From an uncultured Bacteroidota bacterium (lineage in GTDB: Bacteria; Bacteroidota; Bacteroidia; Bacteroidales; 4484-276): 32,887 bases of DNA. Shown here in pieces: positions 15,663-25,130 of the stretch. The notes below the pieces were generated by a model that was given only the letters and a program-made list of their open reading frames with translations, searched no databases and was not told the DNA's origin. The position numbers and the translations under genes are program-made. Numbering within the stretch: position 1 is the first letter of the stretch; the number at the start of each line of letters is the position of its first letter. The stretch is taken from positions 1 to 32,887 of the forward strand of contig CAJATL010000321.1 in the NCBI GenBank assembly GCA_903944895.1, written 5' to 3'.

Positions 15663-18542
15663 ATGAACGAAAAAATAAATCATATTACCGATCTTTTAGA
15701 AGAGGATGAGATCGAAACCGGCATGCTCGAAGTTTATGGCGCCAGGGTTCATAATCTTAAAAATATCGACCTGAAAATCCCACGAAACAAACTCGTGGTA
15801 ATTACCGGATTGAGCGGCAGCGGCAAGTCCTCGCTTGCTTTCGATACAATTTATGCCGAAGGTCAGCGCCGCTACATGGAAACATTTTCGGCCTACGCCC
15901 GGCAGTTCATCGGCAACCTCGAGCGCCCGGATGTGGATAAAATTGACGGCCTCAGCCCTGTAATTTCGATCGAACAAAAAACCGTCAACAAAAACCCGCG
16001 CTCCACCGTCGGCACCATCACCGAAGTTTACGATTTTCTCAGACTACTCTATGCCCGCGTTGGTGACGCATATTCCTACAATACCGGCGAAAAAATGGTC
16101 AGGTACAACGAGCAGCAGATTATCACGCTCATCCTCGAAAATTATCCCGGCGAAAACATCACCGTCCTTGCCCCTGTTGTGAAAGCCCGCAAAGGACACT
16201 ACCGCGAATTGTTTGAACAGGTGCGCAAGCAGGGATTTTTAAAAGTGAGGATCGACAGCAAAATCGAAGACCTCACCTTTGGGATGAAACTCGACCGATA
16301 CAAAACCCACGACATCGAAATTGTGATCGACCGCATCAAAATTGATGACCAATCCAGGGAAAGGCTCACCAAATCGGTGCAAACAGCACTCAAATACGGC
16401 AAAGGCATTTTGATGGTCCTCGATCAGAAAGAAAATAAACTCAGGCATTACAGCAAGCTGCTCATGTGCCCAACAACAGGCCTTTCGTATGATGAACCCG
16501 AACCCAACACGTTTTCGTTCAACTCGCCGTATGGCGCCTGCCACCACTGCAACGGTCTGGGCGAAGTTTCCGAAATTGATTTTAAAAAAGTTATCCCCGA
16601 CGATAATGTCAGCATCAAAAATGGTGGTTTGGCGCCGTTGGGCGATTTTAAAAACAACTGGATTTTCAAGCAAATCGAGGCTATCGGCCATAAATACGGG
16701 TTCACCCTCGACACACCCATCAACGAAATTCCAGAAGACGGCCTCACAACCATCCTTTACGGTTCAGATGAAATCATTCATGTTAAAAACGACTACCTCG
16801 GAGTAACATCTTCGTACTCATTAAATTTTGAAGGCATCATCAGCTTCATCCAAAATCAGGATCAGGAAAGCGTTTCGAAAAACATCCAGAAATGGGTGGG
16901 CAGCTTTATGAATCATGTTACATGCCCCGAATGTGGCGGGACCAGACTTAAAAAGGAATCACTACATTTTAAAATTTTGGAGAAAAACATCTCCGAACTT
17001 GCCAATATGGATCTTATCCTTTTGAGGGAATGGATCGACACATTAACCGAAAAACTTGATGAACGCACTGCCAGAATTGCTAAAGAAATTTTACGGGAGA
17101 TCAGCACCAGGATTGGCTTTTTACTCGAAGTTGGTTTGGATTATATCACGCTAAACCGTCCCGCCAGAAGTCTTTCGGGAGGAGAATCGCAACGCATCAG
17201 GCTGGCCACTCAGATTGGATCGCAACTTACCGGCGTGCTTTACATCCTCGACGAGCCAAGTATCGGGCTTCATCAGCGCGACAACCTCCGCCTTATCGAA
17301 GCTTTGAAAGAACTGCGCGATGTCGGGAATTCGGTTATCGTGGTGGAACACGACAAAGACATGATTTTATCAGCCGACTATATTGTGGATATCGGCCCCG
17401 GAGCAGGCCTTCGCGGAGGCTACATTGTCGGCCAGGGAACGCCTGCCGACATGGTGAACTGCAGATCGATCACCTGCCAGTATCTTACCGGCGAAATGCA
17501 AATTGAGGTGCCACAAACCCGTCGGAGCGGAAATGGTGATTCCATTGTTTTGAAAGGTGCAACCGGCAACAACCTCAAAAATGTTGACCTCGTGATCCCA
17601 CTCGGAAAATTCGTGTGTATCACCGGCGTTTCGGGCAGCGGCAAATCCAGCCTGATCAACGAAACGCTCTACCCTATCCTGAGCAATTACTTTTATCGTT
17701 CCGAAAAAAAACCATTGCCTTACAAAGAATTTTCGGGGCTCGAATTTATCGATAAAGTTATCGAAATCGACCAGTCGCCTATTGGCCGTACCCCACGCTC
17801 AAATCCGGCAACTTACACCAAAGTTTTTGATGATATCCGCAAACTTTTTGGCGAAATCCCCGAATCAAAAATCAGGGGTTACCTGCCGGGAAGATTTTCG
17901 TTCAATGTCAAGGGCGGCCGCTGCGAAACCTGCCGGGGAGCCGGAGTTCGCATTATCGAGATGAACTTTTTGCCCGATGTACAGGTTCCATGCGAAGATT
18001 GCAACGGCAAACGCTATAACCGCGAAACCCTCGAGGTGCGCTTCAAGGGAAAATCCATCAACGATGTCCTCGACATGACGATAAACCAGGCTGTCGAATA
18101 TTTTGAAAGCATCCCTTCAATCATTCAAAAAATTAGGACATTAAAAGAAGTCGGGCTGGGTTATATCACGCTGGGGCAGCAATCGACAACACTTTCGGGA
18201 GGCGAAGCACAACGTGTAAAACTGGCCACCGAACTATCCAAACGCGACACCGGAAAAACGCTGTACATCCTTGATGAGCCAACAACCGGCCTTCATTTTG
18301 AAGATGTAAAAGTGCTGCTCGATGTTTTGCAGCGGTTGGTTGCCCGGGGAAATACCGTTTTGGTAATCGAACATAACATGGACGTCATCAAAGTTGCCGA
18401 TCACCTCATCGATCTTGGCCCTGAAGGCGGTTTCCGCGGTGGCCGGATTATCGCCGAAGGAACCCCCGAAGAAGTTTGTAAAAGCACCGAAAGCTACACG
18501 GCGGAGTTCCTTAAGAAGGAGTTAGGCATGAGGCGTGAGTAA
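15663..18542 (+). CDS. uvrA: Excinuclease ABC subunit A
   Basis: A 959-residue DNA-damage recognition ATPase of nucleotide excision repair, working with UvrB and UvrC in the cytoplasm. Both ABC modules are complete: Walker [10 protein letters not shown] (49-57) and GVSGSGKSS, signatures LSGGESQR and LSGGEAQR, Walker [11 protein letters not shown] and [10 protein letters not shown]. The C-terminal zinc module is intact (Cys754/757 and Cys777/780). The N-terminal zinc-finger position reads MCPTTG where many bacteria have CPxCG, so the first module probably lacks zinc; I recall this from other Bacteroidota UvrA proteins. The start at 15663 adds about 20 residues before [16 protein letters not shown] 15723 is an alternative. 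Confidence 0.97.
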   Translation: MNEKINHITDLLEEDEIETGMLEVYGARVHNLKNIDLKIPRNKLVVITGLSGSGKSSLAFDTIYAEGQRRYMETFSAYARQFIGNLERPDVDKIDGLSPVISIEQKTVNKNPRSTVGTITEVYDFLRLLYARVGDAYSYNTGEKMVRYNEQQIITLILENYPGENITVLAPVVKARKGHYRELFEQVRKQGFLKVRIDSKIEDLTFGMKLDRYKTHDIEIVIDRIKIDDQSRERLTKSVQTALKYGKGILMVLDQKENKLRHYSKLLMCPTTGLSYDEPEPNTFSFNSPYGACHHCNGLGEVSEIDFKKVIPDDNVSIKNGGLAPLGDFKNNWIFKQIEAIGHKYGFTLDTPINEIPEDGLTTILYGSDEIIHVKNDYLGVTSSYSLNFEGIISFIQNQDQESVSKNIQKWVGSFMNHVTCPECGGTRLKKESLHFKILEKNISELANMDLILLREWIDTLTEKLDERTARIAKEILREISTRIGFLLEVGLDYITLNRPARSLSGGESQRIRLATQIGSQLTGVLYILDEPSIGLHQRDNLRLIEALKELRDVGNSVIVVEHDKDMILSADYIVDIGPGAGLRGGYIVGQGTPADMVNCRSITCQYLTGEMQIEVPQTRRSGNGDSIVLKGATGNNLKNVDLVIPLGKFVCITGVSGSGKSSLINETLYPILSNYFYRSEKKPLPYKEFSGLEFIDKVIEIDQSPIGRTPRSNPATYTKVFDDIRKLFGEIPESKIRGYLPGRFSFNVKGGRCETCRGAGVRIIEMNFLPDVQVPCEDCNGKRYNRETLEVRFKGKSINDVLDMTINQAVEYFESIPSIIQKIRTLKEVGLGYITLGQQSTTLSGGEAQRVKLATELSKRDTGKTLYILDEPTTGLHFEDVKVLLDVLQRLVARGNTVLVIEHNMDVIKVADHLIDLGPEGGFRGGRIIAEGTPEEVCKSTESYTAEFLKKELGMRRE

Positions 18543-18560
18543 AGATGAAAATATGATGAA

Positions 18561-18595
18561 GTGCCTAAAAATTGGAGTGCCTAAAATGCCTAAAG
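18561..18595. repeat. TGCCTAAA short repeats after uvrA
   Basis: GTGCCTAAAA occurs at 18561 and 18577, followed at once by TGCCTAAAG at 18587. Like the 10-bp repeats upstream of uvrA, these are short low-complexity direct repeats in an intergenic region. Confidence 0.6.
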
Positions 18596-18681
18596 TTCGT
18601 AAAATCAAAACGTTTTATGCCCCTTCCTCCCCTACACCTATCGCCTTAAGCCTGTATTATTAATCAAAAACCCAAATAAAA

Positions 18682-19416
18682 ATGACAGCAGAAGAAAAAG
18701 ATTTTTTAGCCGAACTACCCGATGAGCTGGTAAAAGAGGCAATTACACCAAAGAGTTGGAACGAAATTAAAACCAACGATTCATGGTCGGTTTTCAAAGT
18801 GATGTCAGAACTGGTGGATGGATTTGAGAAACTTGCACGGATTGGCCCCTGTGTTTCGGTTTTCGGTTCGGCAAGATTAAAAGAGAACGATCCAAATTAC
18901 CGGCTGGCAGAAGAGATTGCCTATCTTTTAACTAAAAAAGGATTTGGTATCATCACCGGCGGTGGCCCCGGAATTATGGAGGCAGCCAACAAAGGAGCGC
19001 ACTTTGCAGGAGGAAAATCTGTGGGACTCAACATTGATTTGCCAAATGAACAAAGGGCCAACCCATTTATCGACAACGATAAATTGTTGAGTTTCGACCA
19101 TTTTTATGTTCGCAAAGTCATGTTTATGAAGTATTCGCAGGGTTACATTGTTTTACCGGGTGGTTTTGGAACTCTCGACGAAATGTTCGAGGCCATCACG
19201 CTTATCCAGACCCACAAAATGGTCAGATTCCCGGTAGTTCTGGTAAAAACAGATTACTGGAAAGGCCTCATCGACTGGATTAATGATAAGTTGCTTGGCC
19301 ATGAGATGATAAAATCCGAAGATATGAAACTCTTCAGATTGGTGGATACTGCCGAAGAAGCCGTTGGTCACATCGAAAAATTTTACGCTAAATATCAAAT
19401 CAAACCAAATTTCTGA
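18682..19416 (+). CDS. LOG-family nucleotide 5'-monophosphate phosphoribohydrolase-like protein
   Basis: 244 residues with the LOG/Rossmann-fold signatures: SVFGSARLKE (59-68), GGGPGIMEAA (93-102), Arg144-Lys145 and PGGFGTLDE (159-167). Proteins of this fold cleave nucleoside 5'-monophosphates at the N-glycosidic bond, classically cytokinin riboside monophosphates. In bacteria they are often generically annotated 'TIGR00730 family' and may act on AMP-like substrates. Cytosolic. It is followed 5 bp later by the aspartic protease-like gene, so the two are probably co-transcribed. Confidence 0.92.
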   Translation: MTAEEKDFLAELPDELVKEAITPKSWNEIKTNDSWSVFKVMSELVDGFEKLARIGPCVSVFGSARLKENDPNYRLAEEIAYLLTKKGFGIITGGGPGIMEAANKGAHFAGGKSVGLNIDLPNEQRANPFIDNDKLLSFDHFYVRKVMFMKYSQGYIVLPGGFGTLDEMFEAITLIQTHKMVRFPVVLVKTDYWKGLIDWINDKLLGHEMIKSEDMKLFRLVDTAEEAVGHIEKFYAKYQIKPNF

Positions 19417-19421
19417 TATTG

Positions 19422-20273
19422 ATGATCAAATTACCTCTAAAACCTCATATCATTGATAGTGATGGTGTTCATCTTCATCTGGATGCCATTTTAAATGGAA
19501 ACCCCATAAACCTGTTGCTCGACACTGGTGCATCACGTTCGGCAATCAGTCGAAAAATTGCGTTGATTCTCGATTCCGGTTATGCCAATCCTGTTTCAAA
19601 TATCGAATCGTTTGGTTTTGGCGATAATTTCGACAGCTTTGTAGCTGAAGTCGCCTCTTTTGAGTTTTATGGAAAGCTTCTGGAAAACTACCAGATGGCC
19701 ATTTTTGATTTTGCGCCTTTAAACGAAATGATGGGCCGGATGGGATTTCCCGAAATTGATGGCATGCTTGGCGGCGATTTATTAAAAGCTGTTGATGCAA
19801 AACTTGACTACGGTGCCGGAAAAATCTTTTCAGGAACCATCGAACTTCCTGTCGAACTGGTGATTCCCGATGGTGTTGGAGTGGAGCTGATGGCAGAAAT
19901 AGACATTAACGGCCATGCTTTGATCGTTTTTATCGACACCGGCGCCAGTAAAAGTGTTTTCGGGATGGAAACCGCAAAACGCGTTTTTAACCTCCACGAG
20001 GATGACCTTCACGAAAATGAAAGAGCTGCTATCGGAATCGATCATCTTGGAATTGGAAATGAGTTGATTATGCTCGAAGAACTTAACCTTGGCGGGATTA
20101 TCTTAGAAAAAAACGGCGCAATAACCTTCGATTTCCAAAATATCAACGAAACCTATTCCATGTTCAACATTCCGGCTGTTGATGGAATTCTTGGCGGCGA
20201 CATTTTAAAAAAGCTTAATGCAGTTATTGATTATGAGACCTTTGAGCTGAGATTATCTGAGATACAAGAATAA
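19422..20273 (+). CDS. Retropepsin-like aspartic protease with two tandem copies
   Basis: 283 residues from ATG 19422 (a TTG three bases earlier is not preferred). Two copies of a clan AA aspartic protease module lie in one chain: catalytic DTGAS at Asp34 and at Asp172, and the later glycine motifs GMLGGDLL (114-121) and GILGGDIL (255-262). The ~140-residue spacing is the same for both motifs, showing an internal duplication. Retroviral proteases dimerise two single-motif chains; here the two halves are fused, giving a pepsin-like two-lobe layout in a very short protein. There is no signal peptide. Substrates are unknown. An early copy of DUF-type regulatory proteins cannot be excluded. Confidence 0.85.
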   Translation: MIKLPLKPHIIDSDGVHLHLDAILNGNPINLLLDTGASRSAISRKIALILDSGYANPVSNIESFGFGDNFDSFVAEVASFEFYGKLLENYQMAIFDFAPLNEMMGRMGFPEIDGMLGGDLLKAVDAKLDYGAGKIFSGTIELPVELVIPDGVGVELMAEIDINGHALIVFIDTGASKSVFGMETAKRVFNLHEDDLHENERAAIGIDHLGIGNELIMLEELNLGGIILEKNGAITFDFQNINETYSMFNIPAVDGILGGDILKKLNAVIDYETFELRLSEIQE

Positions 20274-20308
20274 ATTTTGGATGAAATTCAAAAAAAATGA
20301 AAAAAAAT

Positions 20309-20339
20309 TTTGGTAGAATCAAATTTGATTTTACTTTTG
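20309..20339 (+). promoter_or_regulatory. Promoter of the tRNA pair
   Basis: TTTG (20309-20312), then 19 nt, then TACTTTTG (20332-20339). This matches the Bacteroidota consensus TTTG-N19-TAnnTTTG at full spacing, with the tRNA-Gly 5' end 22 nt further. Confidence 0.7.
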
Positions 20340-20361
20340 CCAACCTAATCGACTAACAAAT

Positions 20362-20436
<75 letters not shown>

Positions 20437-20437
<1 letters not shown>

Positions 20438-20463
20438 AATCCCGAAACGCGGGATTTTTTTTT
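20437..20463 (+). terminator. Rho-independent terminator after tRNA-Gly
   Basis: AAATCCCG (20437-20444) pairs with CGGGATTT (20450-20457), followed by a T-run to 20463. It begins at the last base of the encoded CCA, so it can end the tRNA-Gly transcript or be processed from a common precursor. Confidence 0.7.
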
Positions 20464-20490
20464 AGACACTCGTTCTTTAAAGCGTTTTTT

Positions 20491-20575
20491 GCCCAGGTGG
20501 TGGAATTGGTAGACACGAAGGACTTAAAATCCTTTGACCATTGCGGTCGTGCGGGTTCAAGTCCCGCCCCGGGTA
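20491..20575 (+). tRNA. tRNA-Leu (UAA)
   Basis: 85 bases with a long variable arm typical of class II tRNAs. The anticodon stem AAGGA/TCCTT encloses a loop with TAA at 20525-20527, so it reads UUA and UUG. The T arm is GCGGG/CCCGC. The acceptor stem GCCCAGG/CCCGGGT has one A-C mismatch and a G-U end. CCA is not encoded; the discriminator is A (20575). Confidence 0.92.
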
Positions 20576-20581
20576 CTTTTT

Positions 20582-20617
20582 AAGCCTTGTAAATGATCGG
20601 TTTACAGGGCTTTTTTG
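20582..20617 (+). terminator. Strong rho-independent terminator after tRNA-Leu
   Basis: AAGCCTTGTAAA (20582-20593) pairs with TTTACAGGGCTT (20601-20612) with one G-U, 7-nt loop, then a run of T. It ends the tRNA transcript and insulates the FecI promoter region. Confidence 0.85.
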
Positions 20618-20704
20618 TTGTCACAAAGTATTGAATTCTGACAAAATTTACTGCTGCTACCAGCCTCACAAACCGGCACAGCAGCTGATATTTGTTAGTT
20701 GATG

Positions 20705-20731
20705 TTGATCAGAAAATTTTAAATATGTTTG
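20705..20731 (+). promoter_or_regulatory. Candidate promoter of the FecI-FecR-STN operon
   Basis: TTG (20705-20707), 16 nt, then TATGTTTG (20724-20731), matching TAnnTTTG. If it is used, transcription starts after the first candidate start codon (TTG 20729), which then favours the TTG at 20750 as the real start of the sigma factor. Confidence 0.45.
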
Positions 20732-21343
20732 TCCAAAATTAATTTTCCATTGGAAAATCAGGAAATAAAGGTTTGCGAAAGTATCCGGAATGGCGACAAA
20801 CATGCCTTTGAATCCGTGTTTAAAACCTATTATAAGATTTTATGTTCGTACGCAAATCAGATTATTGCCGATTCAGATAATTCCGAAGAAATTGTTCAGG
20901 AGATGTTTTTCCAGTTGTGGCAGAAAAAGGAATTTCTTTTTATCGAAACATCCTTAAAATCATACCTCTTCAGGGCTGTTCACAACAGTTGTCTCAACTT
21001 TATCAAGCACAACAAAATAAAATTGGCCTATTCCAGCAGTTACCTTCATCAAAATGAAACCTCAGGTTCTCAATATTTGCTTGACGAATCAGAGGAATTG
21101 CGGGTTCTGATTGGAAAAGCTGTTGAGAAATTGCCACCTGAACGGAAAAAAGTATTTATGATGATTCGTTACGAAGAGCGAAAATACCAGGAAGTTGCCG
21201 ATATTCTTGGCATTTCGGTAAAAACCGTCGAAAATCAGATGGGCAAAGCCATGCAGTTTCTCAGAGAAGCCCTTAAAGGGTATATTCCTGTTTTTATCAT
21301 GCTGATTTTTGTTGTCCTTCAAATTATTTTCAAATTCAAATAG
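20729..21343 (+). CDS. ECF sigma factor, FecI-like
   Basis: About 197-204 residues. Region 2 is IRNGDKHAFESVFKTYY...DNSEEIVQEMFFQLWQKKE and region 4 is LPPERKKVFMMIRYEERKYQ plus EVADILGISVKTVENQM, the helix-turn-helix. No in-frame ATG precedes region 2, so the start is a TTG, either 20729 or 20750; the promoter box over 20724-20731 favours the later one. The C-terminus is unusual: PVFIMLIFVVLQIIF is a strongly hydrophobic stretch ending in KFK, so the sigma factor may be membrane-tethered. It is followed by a FecR gene, so release by a surface signal is likely. Confidence 0.9.
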   Translation: MSKINFPLENQEIKVCESIRNGDKHAFESVFKTYYKILCSYANQIIADSDNSEEIVQEMFFQLWQKKEFLFIETSLKSYLFRAVHNSCLNFIKHNKIKLAYSSSYLHQNETSGSQYLLDESEELRVLIGKAVEKLPPERKKVFMMIRYEERKYQEVADILGISVKTVENQMGKAMQFLREALKGYIPVFIMLIFVVLQIIFKFK

Positions 21344-21376
21344 GTGAAACATGCGTTTAAATTGTCATAAAACAGA

Positions 21377-22408
21377 ATGAGAACATTTCCCGAAAATATG
21401 GACCCCGATCTTTTGGTGGCGTTTCTGAGCAAAGAGACAAGCCCGGAAGAAACAATCCTGGTAAAGGAATGGATTGCCTCATCTGAAGAAAACAATGCCC
21501 GTTTTGAAGCTTTAGAAAAAGTCTGGAATGCATCAGAAACTACTTTTCCGCAGGCAGCAGAAGTTGATACCGAAAAAGCCTGGCAACAATTGGCCGGCAA
21601 AATCGAAAAATATGAAACCGGAAAACCTCAAATCGGCAAAGTAAAGGCCTCACCTACCCTTTTCCTGAAATATGCACTCAGGGCTGCGGCAGTTTTTATC
21701 CCACTTCTGGTAGCTGGCTATCTGATTTTTTCGCATTATTCCAAACCTGAATTGTTGTCAATTGTAACCACAGATTCGATTTCAGAGAAGACGCTCACCG
21801 ATGGTTCCATGATTACATTAAATCAAAATTCAGAACTAAAATACCCCGAAAAGTTTGAAAATGAATCCCGTGAAGTTTCATTAACCGGTGAGGCATTTTT
21901 TAAGGTATCCTCAAATCCGGAAAAACCTTTCATCATTCATTCGGGCGTTGTTGATGTAAAAGTCGTCGGAACCTCCTTCAACGTAAGTAATTATAACGAA
22001 ATCAGTACAATTGAGGTTTTTGTAAAAGAGGGAAAAGTTATTGTTTTTGCGGTAAATCAAAATGGCGAAAAAACCGATTCCATTTTTCTGGAAGCCGGTA
22101 GCAAGGGAATTTTCGATAAGAAAACATCGCTTTTAAGAAAAGCTGTTCAGGCCGATGGCAGTGAACTTTTCTGGATAAACCAAACACTGATTTTTAATAA
22201 AACCCCGCTTGAAACCGTTTTTGATTTGGTTGCCGAAATATACAATGTCGAAATTATCATGAAAAACAGCGAAATCGGAAACCTCCGCCTCACCACAAGT
22301 TTTGTAGGCCAACCCATTGATAGCGTGATGAATGTTATTGCTGAGTCGTTTAAACTGAAAATATCCCGAAACGGGTCAACTTTTGAAATTGATGCAACCG
22401 AAAATTAG
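21377..22408 (+). CDS. FecR-family anti-sigma factor
   Basis: 343 residues. The cytoplasmic N-terminus (to about residue 97) includes a sigma-binding part. One membrane segment follows at about 98-119 (YALRAAAVFIPLLVAGYLIF), then the periplasmic FecR domain with LTDGSMITLNQNSELKYPEKF-like and LTGEAFFKVSSNPEKPF segments, and the C-terminal DUF4974-type part with TPLETVFDLVAEIYNVEI. It holds the FecI sigma factor inactive until an outer-membrane partner signals. It overlaps by 17 bp the STN-containing gene that follows and begins 33 bp after the sigma stop. Confidence 0.93.
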   Translation: MRTFPENMDPDLLVAFLSKETSPEETILVKEWIASSEENNARFEALEKVWNASETTFPQAAEVDTEKAWQQLAGKIEKYETGKPQIGKVKASPTLFLKYALRAAAVFIPLLVAGYLIFSHYSKPELLSIVTTDSISEKTLTDGSMITLNQNSELKYPEKFENESREVSLTGEAFFKVSSNPEKPFIIHSGVVDVKVVGTSFNVSNYNEISTIEVFVKEGKVIVFAVNQNGEKTDSIFLEAGSKGIFDKKTSLLRKAVQADGSELFWINQTLIFNKTPLETVFDLVAEIYNVEIIMKNSEIGNLRLTTSFVGQPIDSVMNVIAESFKLKISRNGSTFEIDATEN

Positions 22409-24116
22409 ACTTTTCAAATACTTACTTTTTTTTACCATAATCCTTTGGTTGCCTTGCCTGGCTTATGGACAAAACCGCTTGCTTGATAAAAAAATCACTA
22501 TTCAGGTTGCCGGTGAAAAAATTGAAAAGGTTCTAAATCGCATCGAAAAACTTTCCGGTGTTAGTTTTTCATACAACTCCGACATTATTCCCGGCGACTC
22601 TTTGGTTTCATTTTCTTGTGTTAACAAATCCATCGAAAAAACACTTCCAATTTTTTTGGGTAAAGATTTTTCCTTTAAAAGCACCGGCAAGTACATCATC
22701 ATTTTACAAAAGAATAACCGGCAGGAAATTAATCCGACCAAAAGTAAATTCAAAGTATCAGGTATTGTTTTAGATGCGCGAACCAACATCCCATTGCCTT
22801 TGGTGACGATTTACGATATGGGCAGCATGGTTTCAGCACAAAGCGACTTTTTTTTAGGCAATTTTGATTTAACCTTAGTACCCAAAACCAACTATCTCGC
22901 CATTCGTTGCAGCAAATCAGGTTACCATGATTCGGTAGTAATTATTAATCCCGCACTAAACCAACCACTTTGGTTCAGGCTTTTACCCATCGAAGAAACG
23001 CTGCAAAAGCTTAACGCTCTTTCTGTAAGTGAGGTTCCTCTCTCGGATTCTGCCGGCATCCGTATCATCGGAAAATTTGTGAATAAAGAATTGTTGGTGA
23101 ACAGCCGGAATGTGGTCATGTACGATAAACGTATTGCGCAACTATCCTTATTTCCAAAGGTCGGGACCAATCTGCACATGAGTGGCGCCGTGACAAATCA
23201 TTTTTCGATAAACCTGCTTGGAGGTTATTCTTATGGCGTAGCTGGTTTTGAAGCCGGTGGAATCGTAAATATCAACAAAAGCAATGTTGACGGTTTTCAG
23301 GTTTCCTGTTTGGTGAATTTATCCGGCAGGGATGTAAATGGTTTTCAGGCTTCGGGCTTGTTAAACCTCACCACAGGTAATGTAAAAGGTTGCCAACTGA
23401 GCGTTATCAGCAATTTTGGCGCTGATACCGTCAAAGGAGTTCAGGTAGCTGGAATCGTAAATGTTTGCGATAAAAAGCTAAGCGGACTTCAGTTATCACC
23501 CGTAGCTAATATTTCGCGGGGCGATGAAACCGGAGCACAGGTTGCCGGTTTAGTAAATTACGCAGCTAATCCCCGATTCCAGCTTGGTTTGATAAATATT
23601 GCCGATACTTCGGATGGCGCACCTTTGGGAGTAATAAATATCATCAGGCATGGATATTACGCCATTTCATTTAATGTTGATGAGTTACAAACAGGGTATT
23701 TCAATTTCAGCATGGGAACCCGAAAATTGTATAGTATTTTAGGAGTTTCAGGAAGCACGGCAAATGACCAGAATAGTTGGGGTTTCAACTACGGTTTAGG
23801 TTCACATTTCATGGATAAACGCCGGCTTGGAATAAATGTGGAGCTTCTCAATTCATTTATCAATGCTTTTGGAAGTTTCGATTCGACAACGATTAGTCGC
23901 GTAAGCCTTTCAACCCAGTTTTCGCTGCGCATGGGTAAGCATTTTTACCTGAGTGCCGGCCCATCAGTGAATACATTTATCGCTGATGCAGATAATGCTG
24001 ATGTTGATGAATTTATTTCGACATCCCTTCCCAAAAATAACTGGCATTATTCCTCTGCTAACACCCGTTATGATGCCTGGATTGGCGTTTATGCCGGGTT
24101 AAAGTACAGGTTTTGA
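22392..24116 (+). CDS. STN-domain surface protein with 16-residue GxQ repeats
   Basis: 574 residues from ATG 22392 (a TTG-start form three residues longer is less likely). Signal peptide: KYLLFFTIILWLPCLAYG. An STN domain (about 30-105) follows, which in TonB-linked transducers contacts FecR. Next comes a carboxypeptidase-regulatory/plug-like beta domain (about 120-200), and then seven perfect 16-residue repeats G-x-Q/E-x-(S/A)-x-(L/I)-(V/L/A)-N with glycines at 285, 301, 317, 333, 349, 365 and 381. The C-terminal ~150 residues look like outer-membrane beta strands ending in GLKYRF. No TonB-dependent receptor barrel is obvious. It resembles the leptospiral LA_2272-type surface repeats. Probable role: surface sensor for the FecIR pair. 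Confidence 0.75.
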   Translation: MQPKIRLFKYLLFFTIILWLPCLAYGQNRLLDKKITIQVAGEKIEKVLNRIEKLSGVSFSYNSDIIPGDSLVSFSCVNKSIEKTLPIFLGKDFSFKSTGKYIIILQKNNRQEINPTKSKFKVSGIVLDARTNIPLPLVTIYDMGSMVSAQSDFFLGNFDLTLVPKTNYLAIRCSKSGYHDSVVIINPALNQPLWFRLLPIEETLQKLNALSVSEVPLSDSAGIRIIGKFVNKELLVNSRNVVMYDKRIAQLSLFPKVGTNLHMSGAVTNHFSINLLGGYSYGVAGFEAGGIVNINKSNVDGFQVSCLVNLSGRDVNGFQASGLLNLTTGNVKGCQLSVISNFGADTVKGVQVAGIVNVCDKKLSGLQLSPVANISRGDETGAQVAGLVNYAANPRFQLGLINIADTSDGAPLGVINIIRHGYYAISFNVDELQTGYFNFSMGTRKLYSILGVSGSTANDQNSWGFNYGLGSHFMDKRRLGINVELLNSFINAFGSFDSTTISRVSLSTQFSLRMGKHFYLSAGPSVNTFIADADNADVDEFISTSLPKNNWHYSSANTRYDAWIGVYAGLKYRF

Positions 24117-24125
24117 TTCTGGTTT

Positions 24126-24139
24126 GGGATGCAAGCCCT
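24126..24139. repeat. GGGATGCAAGCCCT motif next to Rpn gene, copy 1
   Basis: GGGATGCAAGCCCT is matched at 12 of 14 positions by GGGATTTAAGCCCT at 25176-25189, on the same strand, flanking the Rpn gene. Weak evidence for a repeat. Confidence 0.25.
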
Positions 24140-24179
24140 GAAAGGGATGGCAGCCCTAAATTCAGTCCAACCAAAGTTT

Positions 24180-25085
24180 TTAAAGCACTTCTTCAAAGTG
24201 AGTTGAAGCATCCTGGCCATACTTTTCAAATAATTGCTTCAATTTTTCGAGCGTTGGAAGGGGTAATTCTGTTAATTTTAATAAATCATCAACAGAAATT
24301 TGTAATGCAAATCCAGTTATCGCTGTTTTGTATGCCTTTAATAATTCCCCCTCTACTATGCCCTCTGTCAAACCTTTATCGTAAGATTCCGATTGTAAGG
24401 TCAATTCCACCCGAATGTTATCCCAGTATTTGTCATAAGCATCCAGTTCGGCTTGCGTAAATGCAGAGGTTTTAAGATTTTCGAGGGCTTCGGTAATCTC
24501 GGTGTTTTCCAGTAGATCTCCAGGTGTCTCTATTGTACTTTCATCAATTTCGGTTAAAAAACGCAGCCACAACACCTGAAGTTTTTTTTCGGTTAGATTA
24601 CGGGCTTTGAATTTGGGCAATTCCACAAAAACAAACTCCAAACCTTCGATCTGCTGGTCTGTGTCTTCGATATTCACAATTTGATAATGATGATAGTACT
24701 CCGGCTTGTCAGGCTGAAAATTTTCATTAAGCAGGCTCAAGGCATAAACCGGTTGCAGGGATTTAAACTTGAACGACTTATCAAGTTGCCTCACATAAGC
24801 CTTAGAGGCATTGAATAAAACCCGCTGCATAAAACCTGTAGTCCAATGCATCTGCATTTCGACAATAAACTGTCTGCCGCGGTTATCCTTACAGCGTACA
24901 TCCACGATGGAATATTTCTGCAAAGGATTTTCGGGAGCCATATCAGCAGGCAAATACTCAAGGCTTTCGATAAATGAGCCTTCAGGTAATGGCAGGATTG
25001 CATTAAGGAAACTTTTGAGCAGATGCGGATGTTGCCCGAATACTTTCTTGAATGTCAAATCATTCTTTGGATCCAGATAATTCAT
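24180..25085 (-). CDS. Rpn-family recombination-promoting nuclease / PD-(D/E)XK transposase-like
   Basis: 301 residues from ATG 25085 (a TTG 72 bases further upstream is less likely). The N-terminus NYLDPKNDLTFKKVFG and following SFLNAIL are the hallmark of the Rpn/TIGR01784 family. The nuclease core shows VDVRCKDNRGRQFIVEMQ, with Asp62 and Glu76-x-Gln78. The C-terminal half (SYDKGLTEGIVEGELLKAY) matches the family's coiled region. Such proteins stimulate recombination or act as transposase-like nucleases and are commonly spread by transfer. Transcribed against the neighbouring operons. TATTTTTG and TTTG boxes lie upstream. Confidence 0.9.
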   Translation of the reverse strand: MNYLDPKNDLTFKKVFGQHPHLLKSFLNAILPLPEGSFIESLEYLPADMAPENPLQKYSIVDVRCKDNRGRQFIVEMQMHWTTGFMQRVLFNASKAYVRQLDKSFKFKSLQPVYALSLLNENFQPDKPEYYHHYQIVNIEDTDQQIEGLEFVFVELPKFKARNLTEKKLQVLWLRFLTEIDESTIETPGDLLENTEITEALENLKTSAFTQAELDAYDKYWDNIRVELTLQSESYDKGLTEGIVEGELLKAYKTAITGFALQISVDDLLKLTELPLPTLEKLKQLFEKYGQDASTHFEEVL

Positions 25086-25102
25086 AACAAATTTGTTTTG
25101 TG

Positions 25103-25130
25103 CAAAAATACTCAATTTTTTATCGCCAAA
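25103..25130 (-). promoter_or_regulatory. Promoter of the Rpn gene
   Basis: On the minus strand TTTG (25127-25130), 16 nt, TATTTTTG (25103-25110), with the ATG 18 nt further. This is the same architecture and spacing as upstream of the C1 peptidase gene. Confidence 0.5.
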
